This document shows, in pieces, positions 6,252 to 12,991 of a DNA stretch of 34,376 bases. Numbering within the stretch: position 1 is the stretch's first letter; the number at the start of each line of letters is the position of its first letter. A program made the translations under genes and the position numbers. This DNA is from a virus, in IMG/VR virus record IMGVR_UViG_3300045972_000073, positions 1 to 34,376 of that record; one strand, given 5' to 3'. Under the pieces are notes generated by a model, which searched no databases, was not told where the DNA came from, and was given only the letters and a program-made list of their open reading frames with translations.

Positions 6252-7006
6252 AGACCACCAAGAAGAAGTCCACGAAGTCCACGAAGCGCGACCCGAAGAA
6301 GATCCTGGCGTGGTGGTTCTGCGCCCCCGATGCTGACGGAGTGGTCCGTCTGCCCCACGGCGACGGGCGAGTGGTCACGGTCGGTGAGACCCTCTCCGTC
6401 GAGGGCGAGATCGTCGCCTGCCGGTCCGGGCTCCACGCCAGCGTGCGCCCCCTGAACGCGCTCCAGTACGCCCCAGGCGCGATGGTCTGCCGCGTCGAAG
6501 TTTGGGGCGGTGTGAAGGAGGAGGCGGACAAGATCGCAGGCCGGAACCGCCGCGTGCTCTGGATGGCCGACGCTGACCGTGCCCTGCGCCTGTTCGCGTG
6601 CGACTGCGCCGAGGAGGCGGGCCGCGTGGCGAACCATACCGACGAGCGGAGCCTGAACGCGATCCGCGTGGCCCGGCTCTACGCCGAGGGCAGGGCGACG
6701 GTGGACGAGTTGGCCGTTGCCAGGGACGCCGCCTGGGCCGCTGCCAGGGACGCTGCCAGGGACGCTGCCAGGGACGCTGCCAGGGCCGTTGCCTGGGACG
6801 CCGCCTGGGCCGCTGCCAGGGACGCTACCTGGGCCGCTGCCTGGGGCGCTGCCTGGGACGCTGCCAGGGCCGCTGCCTGGGACGCTGCCAGGGCCGCTGC
6901 CAGGGACGCTACCTGGGCCGCTACCTGGGACGCTGCCTGGGGCGCGCAGAACGAGTCGTTGGAGAAGCGGTTGTCGGGCCTCGCGCCCAAGGAGAGCAAG
7001 CCGTGA
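6248..7006 (+). CDS. DUF7666-like phage protein with Ala-rich Arg/Trp tetrapeptide repeats
   Basis: GTG 6248 (252 residues) follows CCCAAGGAGAGCAAG, the same initiation sequence used at 7003 and nearly that at 7682, and starts with GTGAAGACC as at 7682, so it is chosen over the open upstream extension to 6104. The N-terminus is Lys-rich (KTTKKKSTKSTKRDPKK), followed by a ~110-residue globular domain with TLSVEGEIVACRSGLHAS and ALQYAPGAMVCRVE. I match this by memory to phage proteins annotated DUF7666. The C-terminal ~80 residues are [D/A/G]-A-[A/T/V]-[R/W] repeats predicted to form one long helix with an Arg/Trp stripe. Function unknown. The stop overlaps GTG 7003. Confidence 0.8.
   Translation: MKTTKKKSTKSTKRDPKKILAWWFCAPDADGVVRLPHGDGRVVTVGETLSVEGEIVACRSGLHASVRPLNALQYAPGAMVCRVEVWGGVKEEADKIAGRNRRVLWMADADRALRLFACDCAEEAGRVANHTDERSLNAIRVARLYAEGRATVDELAVARDAAWAAARDAARDAARDAARAVAWDAAWAAARDATWAAAWGAAWDAARAAAWDAARAAARDATWAATWDAAWGAQNESLEKRLSGLAPKESKP
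6713..6940 (+). repeat. 19 tandem 12-bp coding repeats (Ala-rich, Arg/Trp alternating)
   Basis: Nineteen consecutive 12-bp units, consensus GACGCTGCCAGG, with no length change between units. Variation is concentrated at two places: the first codon (GAC, GCC or GGC) and the first base of the last codon (AGG or TGG, giving Arg or Trp). Minor changes occur in codons 2 and 3. The units encode the C-terminal helix of the 6248-7006 protein. Such arrays expand and contract easily by slippage or recombination. Confidence 0.95.
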
Positions 7007-7431
7007 GCAAGCGTTTCTGTCGAACTTGCGGTGGCGAATCTGGCGTGGATCTTCTTTGGGATACGACAATGAACGAACACGGATCAGTGGCGTTAGTGCA
7101 GTCGTTATGGGCGTTGATGCAGAAGTGGCGCAATCAGGCCCGCGGTCAGGACAACCACGCAGCCCATCACCTCCGAGTTTGCGCCGACGACCTCCGCGCA
7201 CGCCTCCGCGTGGCGCTGAACGACCCGCTGGGGCTGTCCGCGGAGTTGTCCGATTTCACCACGGGCTTCCAGGCCGGGATCGCCGCAGCGGAGCGGAAGC
7301 TGGAGGCCGACTACATGGGCCAGTCAGTCAACACCGGCACACTGCTGTGCATCCGCGCCCTCGTGCCCCTCCAGGCCACCGCCTTGCCGAAGTCTGACGC
7401 CCGCGCTGTGCTGGGGCGGGGGGAGGAGTGA
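7003..7431 (+). CDS. Hypothetical phage protein with N-terminal CxxC motif
   Basis: A 142-residue protein from GTG 7003, preceded by CCCAAGGAGAGCAAG and overlapping the previous stop (GTGA); ATG 7069 would be a shorter start but lacks such a site. The first residues are SKRFCRTCGGE, half of a zinc-ribbon-like motif. The middle is helical (ALVQSLWALMQKWRNQA, HHLRVCADDLRARLRVAL) and the second half contains GFQAGIAAAERKLEADYM. The region 7010-7100 is less GC-rich than its surroundings and uses codons such as TTT, GAT and TTA, so the 5' part may have been acquired separately. I do not recognise a family. The gene ends at TGA 7429-7431, sharing a base with the next ATG. Confidence 0.65.
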   Translation: MSKRFCRTCGGESGVDLLWDTTMNEHGSVALVQSLWALMQKWRNQARGQDNHAAHHLRVCADDLRARLRVALNDPLGLSAELSDFTTGFQAGIAAAERKLEADYMGQSVNTGTLLCIRALVPLQATALPKSDARAVLGRGEE

Positions 7432-7685
7432 TGCTGCGAGGCGTTTTAGTGATCACGGCGATGGTGATGGCGCTGCTCGTCGCCGCAGCACTGGGGGCCG
7501 ACCGAGGCCCGCCGAAGCCTCAGCCCCCAGACCTGAGCGCCCTGCTCAAGCGGCTGGACGCGCTGGAGGCCAGGCCCAACGACGCCTGCGTCATGCTCCG
7601 TGCCCCTGCGCTCAACGTGGCCGTGTACGAGACCCCGAACCTGGGGGTGAAGGTTCCGCCCCCGCCCAAGGAGAAGACCAAGTGA
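7431..7685 (+). CDS. Small exported or membrane-anchored protein
   Basis: An 84-residue protein from ATG 7431 (GTG 7428 also in frame) with GGGGAGGAG just upstream. Residues 1-22 form a hydrophobic segment after one Arg (MLRGVLVITAMVMALLVAAALGA), readable as a signal peptide with cleavage after ALGA or as a membrane anchor. The rest is short, Pro-rich and polar (RGPPKPQPPDLSALLKRLDALEARP … KVPPPPKEKTK), with a small coiled-coil stretch. There is no lipobox Cys. It could modify the envelope or act in exclusion, but nothing in the sequence shows this. The stop overlaps GTG 7682. Confidence 0.65.
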   Translation: MLRGVLVITAMVMALLVAAALGADRGPPKPQPPDLSALLKRLDALEARPNDACVMLRAPALNVAVYETPNLGVKVPPPPKEKTK

Positions 7686-7909
7686 AGACCGAAGCGGAGT
7701 TGAAGTTGATCGCGGAGCAGACGGTGACGCAGCTGTCGGCTCACTTCCCCGACGTGCGGTGTCTCGTCATCACGATCAACCACGAGCTGACGAAGGGTCA
7801 GATCCCGGTGGTCATCAAGGGCAACGTGCGAAACGTGGAGTTGTCGGTCAAGCTGCTCAGGCTGTTCGCAGATCAGCTGGAGCAGCACGGCTTGATCATG
7901 CTGTCGTAA
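7682..7909 (+). CDS. Hypothetical 75-residue phage protein, last gene of the plus arm
   Basis: GTG 7682 follows CCCAAGGAGAAGACCAA and overlaps the preceding stop as GTGA. The product is a compact alpha/beta protein: a helix (EAELKLIAEQTVTQLSAHF), strands (VRCLVITINHE, IPVVIKGN) and a C-terminal helix (LSVKLLRLFADQLEQHGL). No family is recognised and no catalytic motif is evident. It is the last rightward gene; the first hairpin of the convergent junction begins 7 bases after its stop codon. Confidence 0.65.
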   Translation: MKTEAELKLIAEQTVTQLSAHFPDVRCLVITINHELTKGQIPVVIKGNVRNVELSVKLLRLFADQLEQHGLIMLS

Positions 7910-7915
7910 TAGAAA

Positions 7916-7945
7916 GGCCCCCATCCCTGCAAAGGGATGGGGGCC
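7916..7945. terminator. Hairpin terminator at the convergence of the two arms
   Basis: A perfect 12-bp stem, GGCCCCCATCCC (7916-7927) with GGGATGGGGGCC (7934-7945), and a 6-base loop. Read on the minus strand the stem is followed by TTTCTATT, so it fits an intrinsic terminator for the leftward virion/lysis transcript. On the plus strand the downstream bases are GC-rich, so rightward termination would be weaker. It lies between two genes that face each other. Confidence 0.75.
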
Positions 7946-7952
7946 GCTGCCT

Positions 7953-8021
7953 TCCGGCCATACCCCCGGGCAGCGACAGGGGCCTGGAGATTGGGGCCCG
8001 GAGACCCCAGCGGTGGCCGGA
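7953..8021. repeat. Inverted repeat in the convergent intergenic region
   Basis: TCCGGCCA at 7953-7960 is the exact inverse complement of TGGCCGGA at 8014-8021. The enclosed 53 bases contain further short complementary GC blocks (TGGGG/CCCCA), so RNA from this stretch could fold into a branched structure. It occupies the 7946-8032 gap, in which I see no gene. It may be a second terminator or a transcript-end stabiliser; there is no adjacent T-run to settle this. Confidence 0.45.
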
Positions 8022-8032
8022 TTCCGCCTAGG

Positions 8033-8080
8033 CTAGCAGCCCTTCCCGCCCTTCTTACCGCCCTTCTTCTTGCTCGCCAT
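8033..8080 (-). CDS. 15-residue Lys/Gly peptide with C-terminal Cys
   Basis: Reading leftward from ATG 8080-8078 to TAG 8035-8033 gives MASKKKGGKKGGKGC. A purine-rich AGAGGGGGTGA lies about 8 bases upstream, in the 32-base gap after the holin-like gene, a plausible ribosome-binding site. The peptide is strongly basic (six Lys) and ends in a single Cys. It is the last gene of the leftward arm. I have no family for it; comparable tiny Lys/Gly peptides may be missed by gene finders because of length. It may bind nucleic acid or membrane lipid, but this is a guess. Confidence 0.5.
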   Translation of the reverse strand: MASKKKGGKKGGKGC

Positions 8081-8112
8081 GCCCGTCACCCCCTCTCCAG
8101 ACTGCGACGGGC

Positions 8113-8604
8113 CTAGCCCGGCTGGTAGTCAGGACCGGCGAGGTCCTTCTCGGTGCTGACCGGGTAGGTCAGCTTGCTCTGCGAGGTGACCAGAGGGTCA
8201 TGCGCCTGGGTCCACGTCGCGATGAGGCTGGCCGCGATCTTGGCGATGATGCCCGGGAGCGGAAGGCCGAGGGCGTCCCCGATCTCCTTCAGCGTGGCCT
8301 CGTCGGTCACGTCCTTGAGCATCGCCTTGACGCTGTCCTCGATCGACGCACGCTCGTCGGCGGTCATCGAGCCGTCGACCAGGGCCGCCTGGATCTTGGG
8401 GCCCAGGTCATTCCACGCCTTCTGGAGCAGGCTCGCCCCGATGGCGGCCAGCTTGAGGGCGGCAGCCTCCGCCTTGGACTGGGCGGTGGCTGCGGCGTTC
8501 CGGTTCTTGATCGAGTTCGCGAGGTAGGTGAGCAGCCCGCCCACCAGGGTGACGAGGAGACCCAGGATTGGGCTCCAGTCGATGCTCGAAATGATCGTTC
8601 CCAT
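8113..8604 (-). CDS. Holin candidate (one N-terminal membrane segment, LLH-like)
   Basis: A 163-residue protein starting at ATG 8604, preceded by AAGGAGAT at a good distance and only 2 bases after the lysozyme stop. A single membrane helix lies at about residues 11-31 (SPILGLLVTLVGGLLTYLAN). It is followed by Ala-rich helices (KAEAAALKLAAIGASLLQKA), an acidic middle, and a second weakly hydrophobic helix (GIIAKIAASLIATW). One membrane anchor followed by a long helical cytoplasmic domain resembles the LLH/phage_holin_6 type. The position next to lysozyme supports a lysis role. It could instead be a membrane accessory of lysis or a minor virion protein; identity as holin is inferred. Confidence 0.6.
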   Translation of the reverse strand: MGTIISSIDWSPILGLLVTLVGGLLTYLANSIKNRNAAATAQSKAEAAALKLAAIGASLLQKAWNDLGPKIQAALVDGSMTADERASIEDSVKAMLKDVTDEATLKEIGDALGLPLPGIIAKIAASLIATWTQAHDPLVTSQSKLTYPVSTEKDLAGPDYQPG

Positions 8605-8606
8605 GT

Positions 8607-9020
8607 TCAGATCTCCTTGCCAGTCAGCATGATTTCCGCGAGCCGAGTGGCGCGCGGCCCTACCTGCTGAGCCCAGAGCGAGCCCAGCATCCCCACCTTT
8701 GCCGCCGCCCAATCCCCCCGCTGCACCGCAGCCAGGGTCTTGGTGAACGTGAGCAGCGTACCGATCCCCATGTTGTAGCACATGTTGAGCAGCACCCCAG
8801 CCCGCGCATCGTCCAGATCCTTGACCCACGGGAGGTTGGCCTCCAGATCGGCCTCCGCCCCCAGGAGCCGGGAGTGGAGGAGCAGCAGCCCCTCCTCCTC
8901 CGAGATCTTGGTGATGTTGGTCCCGTAGCCGATCGTCCAGACGCCCAGGCTGTCCTTGTAGGGCGTGGCGCTCCACCCCTCGTCGCCCTTCAGCCGATCC
9001 ACCACCGCGTTGTAGTTCAT
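8607..9020 (-). CDS. Endolysin, T4-type lysozyme (GH24)
   Basis: A 137-residue muramidase that cuts the MurNAc-GlcNAc bond in peptidoglycan. The catalytic triad spacing of T4 lysozyme (E11, D20, T26) is reproduced as E14 in LKGDEGW, D23 in YKDSLGVWTIGYG and T29. Later landmarks include FxxxLxxNMCYNMG-like (VLLNMCYNMGIGTLLTF) and a C-terminal RATRLAEIMLTG segment typical of the family. No signal or SAR segment is present at the N-terminus, so release should depend on a holin. The ATG 9020 overlaps the stop of the upstream gene (ATGA), with little Shine-Dalgarno, so translation is probably coupled. Confidence 0.95.
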   Translation of the reverse strand: MNYNAVVDRLKGDEGWSATPYKDSLGVWTIGYGTNITKISEEEGLLLLHSRLLGAEADLEANLPWVKDLDDARAGVLLNMCYNMGIGTLLTFTKTLAAVQRGDWAAAKVGMLGSLWAQQVGPRATRLAEIMLTGKEI

Positions 9021-9334
9021 GGCTTGAGGGGCCAGCCGGGAGGGGTGGTGGCGAGCGGGATCCGCCCGTCAGAGATCAGGTGCTCGCGTACCTGCTGGAC
9101 CTCCACCTCGACGCGCTCCAGCCGCTCCAGCACCTCAGCGCGGAAGTTGGCGGCGTGAGCCTCCCCCTCCTCCGCCCACGCCCGCTCCCGGGTCTCGTGC
9201 TCGCGCACGATCGCCTTCATCTGGTCGATGACCGTGCCCCACCCCTTCAAGATGCCCAGGGCCCCTCCTAGCAACGCCACGGTCATACCTCCAAACACCA
9301 ACAGGTGCTGCGCGATGTCTGACTCTGCTGGCAT
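9017..9334 (-). CDS. Membrane-anchored coiled-coil protein, i-spanin or holin candidate
   Basis: A 105-residue protein; I choose ATG 9334, two bases downstream of the previous stop, since the open extension upstream is Arg/Ser/Trp-rich and looks untranslated. Residues ~10-30 (HLLVFGGMTVALLGGALGIL) form one membrane helix. The following ~60 residues are charged and helical (REHETRERAWAEEGEAHAAN, EVLERLERVEVEVQQVREHL), a coiled coil. An N-terminal anchor followed by a coiled coil is the layout of inner-membrane spanins (Rz), and the gene lies beside the lysozyme. I see no embedded Rz1-type lipoprotein frame, so a spanin pair is not proven; a holin is the alternative. Confidence 0.6.
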   Translation of the reverse strand: MPAESDIAQHLLVFGGMTVALLGGALGILKGWGTVIDQMKAIVREHETRERAWAEEGEAHAANFRAEVLERLERVEVEVQQVREHLISDGRIPLATTPPGWPLKP

Positions 9335-9335
9335 G

Positions 9336-9761
9336 TCAGTACGCGGGGTTAAGGTAGATCGTGCAGGCCACGCCCACACCGCTCGCCACGTAGGCGATGC
9401 GGCCACGGGGGACCGGGACGTAGATCGCGGTGAACGCCTGGGAGGCCACGGCGCTGACCACGAGGTCCAGCGAGCCATCGGCCACGCGCACCCAGGTGCC
9501 GCTGATCGGGTTCTTGACGTAGGCCTGGAGCACCCCGCCGGCGGTCATGGTGCCCGCCGTCTCGACCACCACTGCGATCGCCTTCACGGAGGAGGGGCCG
9601 AAGACCTGGGCCTCCAGCTGGAGCCCGTCGTTGACGGTGGGGGCGACGGGGGTGGTGTCGCAGGCCCCCTGAGCCCCGAAGGTGGTGGGCGCGGTCCAGA
9701 CACAGGCCGCGTACGCCGGGGTGGAGAGTCCGAGAAGCAGGGCGATCAGTAGCGTCTTCAT
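9336..9761 (-). CDS. Secreted protein with a signal peptide, function unknown
   Basis: A 141-residue protein from ATG 9761, with AAAGGATC upstream, the same type of strong site used by the capsid genes. The first 18 residues, MKTLLIALLLGLSTPAYA, form a classic Sec signal peptide with an AYA|A cleavage site. The mature part is beta-rich with four Cys-containing strands (ACVWTAPTTF, GACDTTPVAP, GVACTIYL) and no charged active-site motif. An exported phage protein next to the tailspike and lysis genes is unusual. It could be a periplasmic or surface protein active during infection, or a minor tail protein whose hydrophobic N-terminus is not cleaved. I know no family. Confidence 0.7.
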   Translation of the reverse strand: MKTLLIALLLGLSTPAYAACVWTAPTTFGAQGACDTTPVAPTVNDGLQLEAQVFGPSSVKAIAVVVETAGTMTAGGVLQAYVKNPISGTWVRVADGSLDLVVSAVASQAFTAIYVPVPRGRIAYVASGVGVACTIYLNPAY

Positions 9762-9771
9762 GGCGATCCTT

Positions 9772-10503
9772 TCAGCGCATGTTCAGCGCGCGGCGCTGCG
9801 TGTTGGAGACGAGAGATTCGTCCCAGGTGGTGGTGGAGCAGAGGAGTTCGTGGATCGTTCCGGAGAAGTCCTGCGCTCCGCCTGAGTACCGACCCAGGCT
9901 TGTGGTCACGCCCGAGGTGGAGACGGCCAGGGCGCTCGCCAGTTTGCCGGTCAGGGTGTTGTTGACCTTGATGTAGGCGTTGGTGTTGTCCCTCCCGAAG
10001 GAGGCCACCGTCCGGAAGCCGGCCACCGGCAGCGGGGCCTGGGCGCTGTTCGCCGTGGGGACGCTCACCCCATGCCACATCACCCCGGCGGTGATCTGGA
10101 TGTAGAACCCGCTGGTACCCGCCAGCCCTGAGTTGATCAGCACTTGGTTCCCCGCCACGGTGGTGGGGGTGAAGATGATCGTGCAGGTGTAGTTGGCGAC
10201 GAAGTCGAACGGATCCGCGATGTTGGTGGTCGTGTAGAAGTTCGCCACCGAGTAGGGCCCGGCCCCCGCCGGTCGGTTCTTGGCCCGCGCCACCATCGGC
10301 ACGGTGCCGGTCATCGTCCAGGCGGTGCCCTTGGTGTCCACCAGGGCCGTCCCGTTCCAGTAGACGTGGACGACCGTGCCCGCATCCTCCACCAGCACCG
10401 GGCCGCTCTGGGGCTGAGGGCTCAGGGCCTTGGGCGAGGCGTAGGCGAGGCCCTGCGCGAGGGCGAGGCCGGGGAGGAGCAGTAGGAGAGCGAGGAGTCT
10501 CAT
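9772..10503 (-). CDS. Signal-peptide-bearing concanavalin/laminin-G-like lectin
   Basis: A 243-residue protein from ATG 10503, with AGGTGAT just upstream, 8 bases after the tailspike stop. Residues 1-17 (MRLLALLLLLPGLALAQ) are a textbook signal peptide with an ALA|Q site. The rest looks like a jelly-roll LamG/ConA-like domain: an early WNG…DTKGTAWTMTGT strand pair, FVANYTCTIIFTPTT, GFYIQITAGVMWHG, then the family-typical ending FSGTIHELLCSTTTWDESL…RRALNMR. Such domains bind sugars and are common in phage tail proteins, but these normally lack signal peptides. It may bind host or surface glycans from the periplasm or outside. It may alternatively be part of the adsorption apparatus. Confidence 0.75.
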   Translation of the reverse strand: MRLLALLLLLPGLALAQGLAYASPKALSPQPQSGPVLVEDAGTVVHVYWNGTALVDTKGTAWTMTGTVPMVARAKNRPAGAGPYSVANFYTTTNIADPFDFVANYTCTIIFTPTTVAGNQVLINSGLAGTSGFYIQITAGVMWHGVSVPTANSAQAPLPVAGFRTVASFGRDNTNAYIKVNNTLTGKLASALAVSTSGVTTSLGRYSGGAQDFSGTIHELLCSTTTWDESLVSNTQRRALNMR

Positions 10504-10511
10504 GTGATCAC

Positions 10512-12965
10512 CTAAGTGGTGGTGTCGGAGATGATGCCGAGGTTCGCCAGCTTGGTGAGCAGGCTGGTGAGGGCCGCGTTCCCGGCCTTGGCCCCGGTGA
10601 CCGCCTGCGCCCCGGCGGCCAGCTGGCAGAGGATCGCCCTCCACTCGTAGGTGTCGGCGGCGTTCTTGTGGCCCAGCATGTAGTAGTCGGCCACGCCCGC
10701 CCCGCCGGGGACCTGGATCCCGAGCCCCCGGTACGCGGCGATGGCGGTGGGGATCGCACCGGAGTTGTACTGGAGGAACTCCGGGCCCATCTTCGCCTCC
10801 TCGTACGCGCTCCAGCCGCCCGCCGAGGTGGGGGTGCCGATGCCACGCGGGGTCGACCGTTTGAGCCTGACCCCGTCCCAGGCGTTGCCGTAGGTGCGGA
10901 TCCAGTTGCCGGTGGAGATCACCACCGCCCCGGTGTGTCCCGCGTAGGTGGAGACGCTGGTGAAGTCGAAGCCCGCCGTGTCGCTGATCGTGGCGTGGTC
11001 CTCGACCCAGTTGTCGGAGACTTCCGTGATCGAGCCCCGGTTGTTGAGGTTCACCCCGATGCCCCAGCGCCCACGGAGCCGGTTGCGCAGGACCCGGAGG
11101 TTCTCCGTGAAGGCGGTGCGCACCAGCCCGGAGTTGGGGAAGGCCACGGAGGTGTCGGCGGGGTCGCAGATCACCTCGTTGTCCGCGATGGTCACCCCGT
11201 CCTGCGTGAAGTAGACGCTGCCCGTGGTCTCCGACTGGAGGTCCACGATCCAGGGGGCCTTGCAGCGCAGCACCCGGTTGTTGCGGATCGCGCTGTTGGT
11301 GAGGCTGTAGGTGCGGATGGCGAAGCAGTTGAGCCCGGCGGTGGGGTCCGTGGACCGCCCACAGTCGTTGATGGTGTTCCCCTCGATCACCATCCCGATG
11401 CCAGCCGCAGCGGTCTGGACCTGATTGAGCCCGCCCTGGATAGCGAAGAACTCCATGCCCTCGATCAGATTGTTCGAGATGCGCAGGTTCTGGGTCGGGC
11501 CGCCCACCTTGATGCCCCAGCCGCAGTTGCGCAGGACGTTGTTGGAGATCAGGATGTTCCGGTCGGTGGTGTTCTGGTAGTTCTCCAGAACGATCGCACC
11601 CATCCCGCCCGAGGGGACGACCGTGGGGTTGGCCGGGTGATCCAGGGCGCTGGCGGAGTTGTTGTTGACGACGACGTTGCCGACGATCTCCACCTCGTCC
11701 GAGCCCTGGGAGATGATCCCGCGCCCCCAGCCACGGTTGGTGCCCGACTCCTGTAGCTTGTAGCCGTCGAACTTCTTGTCGATGATGTTGTTCTGGATCA
11801 CGACGTTGCGGGAGCGGTAGGGGTCGGCGTCGCTCCCGGCGTAGGTGCCGAAGATGCCGATCTGGTCGTCGCACTTGAACGGGCACTCGAACGAGTTGTC
11901 GCTGATCCGCACCCACTGGGAGCAGGTGCCCTGGACCCCGGCGTTCACGTTCCGGTGCTGGTTGTGGTGGAAGTTGAACCGGCGGGTGAGGTTGTAGAAG
12001 CAGGACCCACCCACCGTGTCGAAGAACCGACAGTCCGTGATCTCCACGTTCTCGGTGAGATCGAGGTACAGCATCTGGTTGGCCTGCGACAACTCGATGT
12101 CGGTGTGGTTCTGCCCACGCCAGCCCCGGAAGGTCAGGCCCCGGATCGTGAGACCCTGGAGGTACCAGCGGGTCTGCGCGATCTTCTGCGCGATGGTGTA
12201 GCCGCTGGCCGAGTAGTCAGAGCCGAGGGCGAAGAGTTGGCTGGAGACCGCCCCCTTCCGGCCCGTCACGTCGTACCAGACCTCCGCCCCGTCCTCCCCG
12301 ATGAACGCCACGGGCGTGGTGTTGGGGGTGGTGAAGTAGCCCTGGAAGCAGGCCCAGGACCCACCCGCAGTGGTCCCCATCGTGGCGCAGCGGTACTTGC
12401 CCCGGGGGAAGTAGACCGTCCCGCCCCCGTTCGCCACCATCGCGTTGATCGCAGACTGGATGGCGGGGGAGCAGTCGGTCGTCCCGTCGCCCACCGCGCC
12501 GAAGTCGGTCACGTCGAAGACGCTGGCCCCGCGCGCCGCCAGAGTGCGGGAGGCGGAGGTGCCGGTCGTCTTGAAGGAGGCCAGCCCCACGTCCGCGAAG
12601 GGCGAGAGGATCGATCCCTGGAGCGTGGTGTCCGCAGCTGCGCGCGACGTCACCTCGTCTTGGATCTGGAGTTCCAGCCGGTCGAGGGCCGTCTCCAGCA
12701 CGGTGGGGTCGAAGGTCCCGGCCAGGGGGAAGCTGATGGGCTGCTGGCGCACCGTGGCCCTGGCGATGATCAGCGTGCCGGTCATCGGGTTGACGGCGGT
12801 AACCACCGTCCCAGCGATCGTGTAGTCCACCCCCAGCAGCTTGACCGCGCCGTTGAGAGTGACCACCAGATCGGCGGTGGACAGGAAGGGGAACGGGATC
12901 GTGAACGGCCCGGTGCTCGCCACCGGGCCGTAGGTCACGCTGCTGGCACTCGTCAGAACGGTCAT
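10512..12965 (-). CDS. Tailspike with T7-type N-terminus and pectate-lyase-like beta-helix
   Basis: An 817-residue receptor-binding protein from ATG 12965 (AGAGGAT upstream). Residues ~10-90 resemble the N-terminal virion-binding domain of T7-like tail fibres (PFTIPFPFLSTADLVVTL … GVDYTIAG … IARATVRQQP). After a coiled-coil linker (LETALDRLELQIQDEVTSR) comes the Pectate_lyase_3 entry motif VTDFGAVGDGTTDCSPAIQ and GGGTVYFPRGKY at ~150-200. The next ~450 residues are repeated short strands with Asn/Ile ladders (NVVIQNNIIDKK, EIVGNVVVNNN, LRISNNLIEG), a right-handed parallel beta-helix. Proteins of this build often depolymerise capsule or O-antigen; which glycan is cut cannot be told here. Confidence 0.92.
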   Translation of the reverse strand: MTVLTSASSVTYGPVASTGPFTIPFPFLSTADLVVTLNGAVKLLGVDYTIAGTVVTAVNPMTGTLIIARATVRQQPISFPLAGTFDPTVLETALDRLELQIQDEVTSRAAADTTLQGSILSPFADVGLASFKTTGTSASRTLAARGASVFDVTDFGAVGDGTTDCSPAIQSAINAMVANGGGTVYFPRGKYRCATMGTTAGGSWACFQGYFTTPNTTPVAFIGEDGAEVWYDVTGRKGAVSSQLFALGSDYSASGYTIAQKIAQTRWYLQGLTIRGLTFRGWRGQNHTDIELSQANQMLYLDLTENVEITDCRFFDTVGGSCFYNLTRRFNFHHNQHRNVNAGVQGTCSQWVRISDNSFECPFKCDDQIGIFGTYAGSDADPYRSRNVVIQNNIIDKKFDGYKLQESGTNRGWGRGIISQGSDEVEIVGNVVVNNNSASALDHPANPTVVPSGGMGAIVLENYQNTTDRNILISNNVLRNCGWGIKVGGPTQNLRISNNLIEGMEFFAIQGGLNQVQTAAAGIGMVIEGNTINDCGRSTDPTAGLNCFAIRTYSLTNSAIRNNRVLRCKAPWIVDLQSETTGSVYFTQDGVTIADNEVICDPADTSVAFPNSGLVRTAFTENLRVLRNRLRGRWGIGVNLNNRGSITEVSDNWVEDHATISDTAGFDFTSVSTYAGHTGAVVISTGNWIRTYGNAWDGVRLKRSTPRGIGTPTSAGGWSAYEEAKMGPEFLQYNSGAIPTAIAAYRGLGIQVPGGAGVADYYMLGHKNAADTYEWRAILCQLAAGAQAVTGAKAGNAALTSLLTKLANLGIISDTTT

Positions 12966-12991
12966 CGGATCCTCTGGTTAGCGGTAGTGTA

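Noticed and set aside
6713-6940. Diversity-generating retroelement variable region, given the BPP-1-like head
   Set aside because: Variation is among tandem units, not adenine-specific against a template repeat, and no reverse transcriptase is present in the window.
6717-7201. Open frames on both strands rich in GTLPG or PGSGPGSV repeats
   Set aside because: They are shadows of the 12-bp coding repeat read in other frames and disappear outside it.
8113-8976. Long 287-residue frame including upstream Gly/Ala/Pro-rich part
   Set aside because: The upstream part is the out-of-frame shadow of the lysozyme gene; ATG 8604 has a clear AAGGAGAT site.
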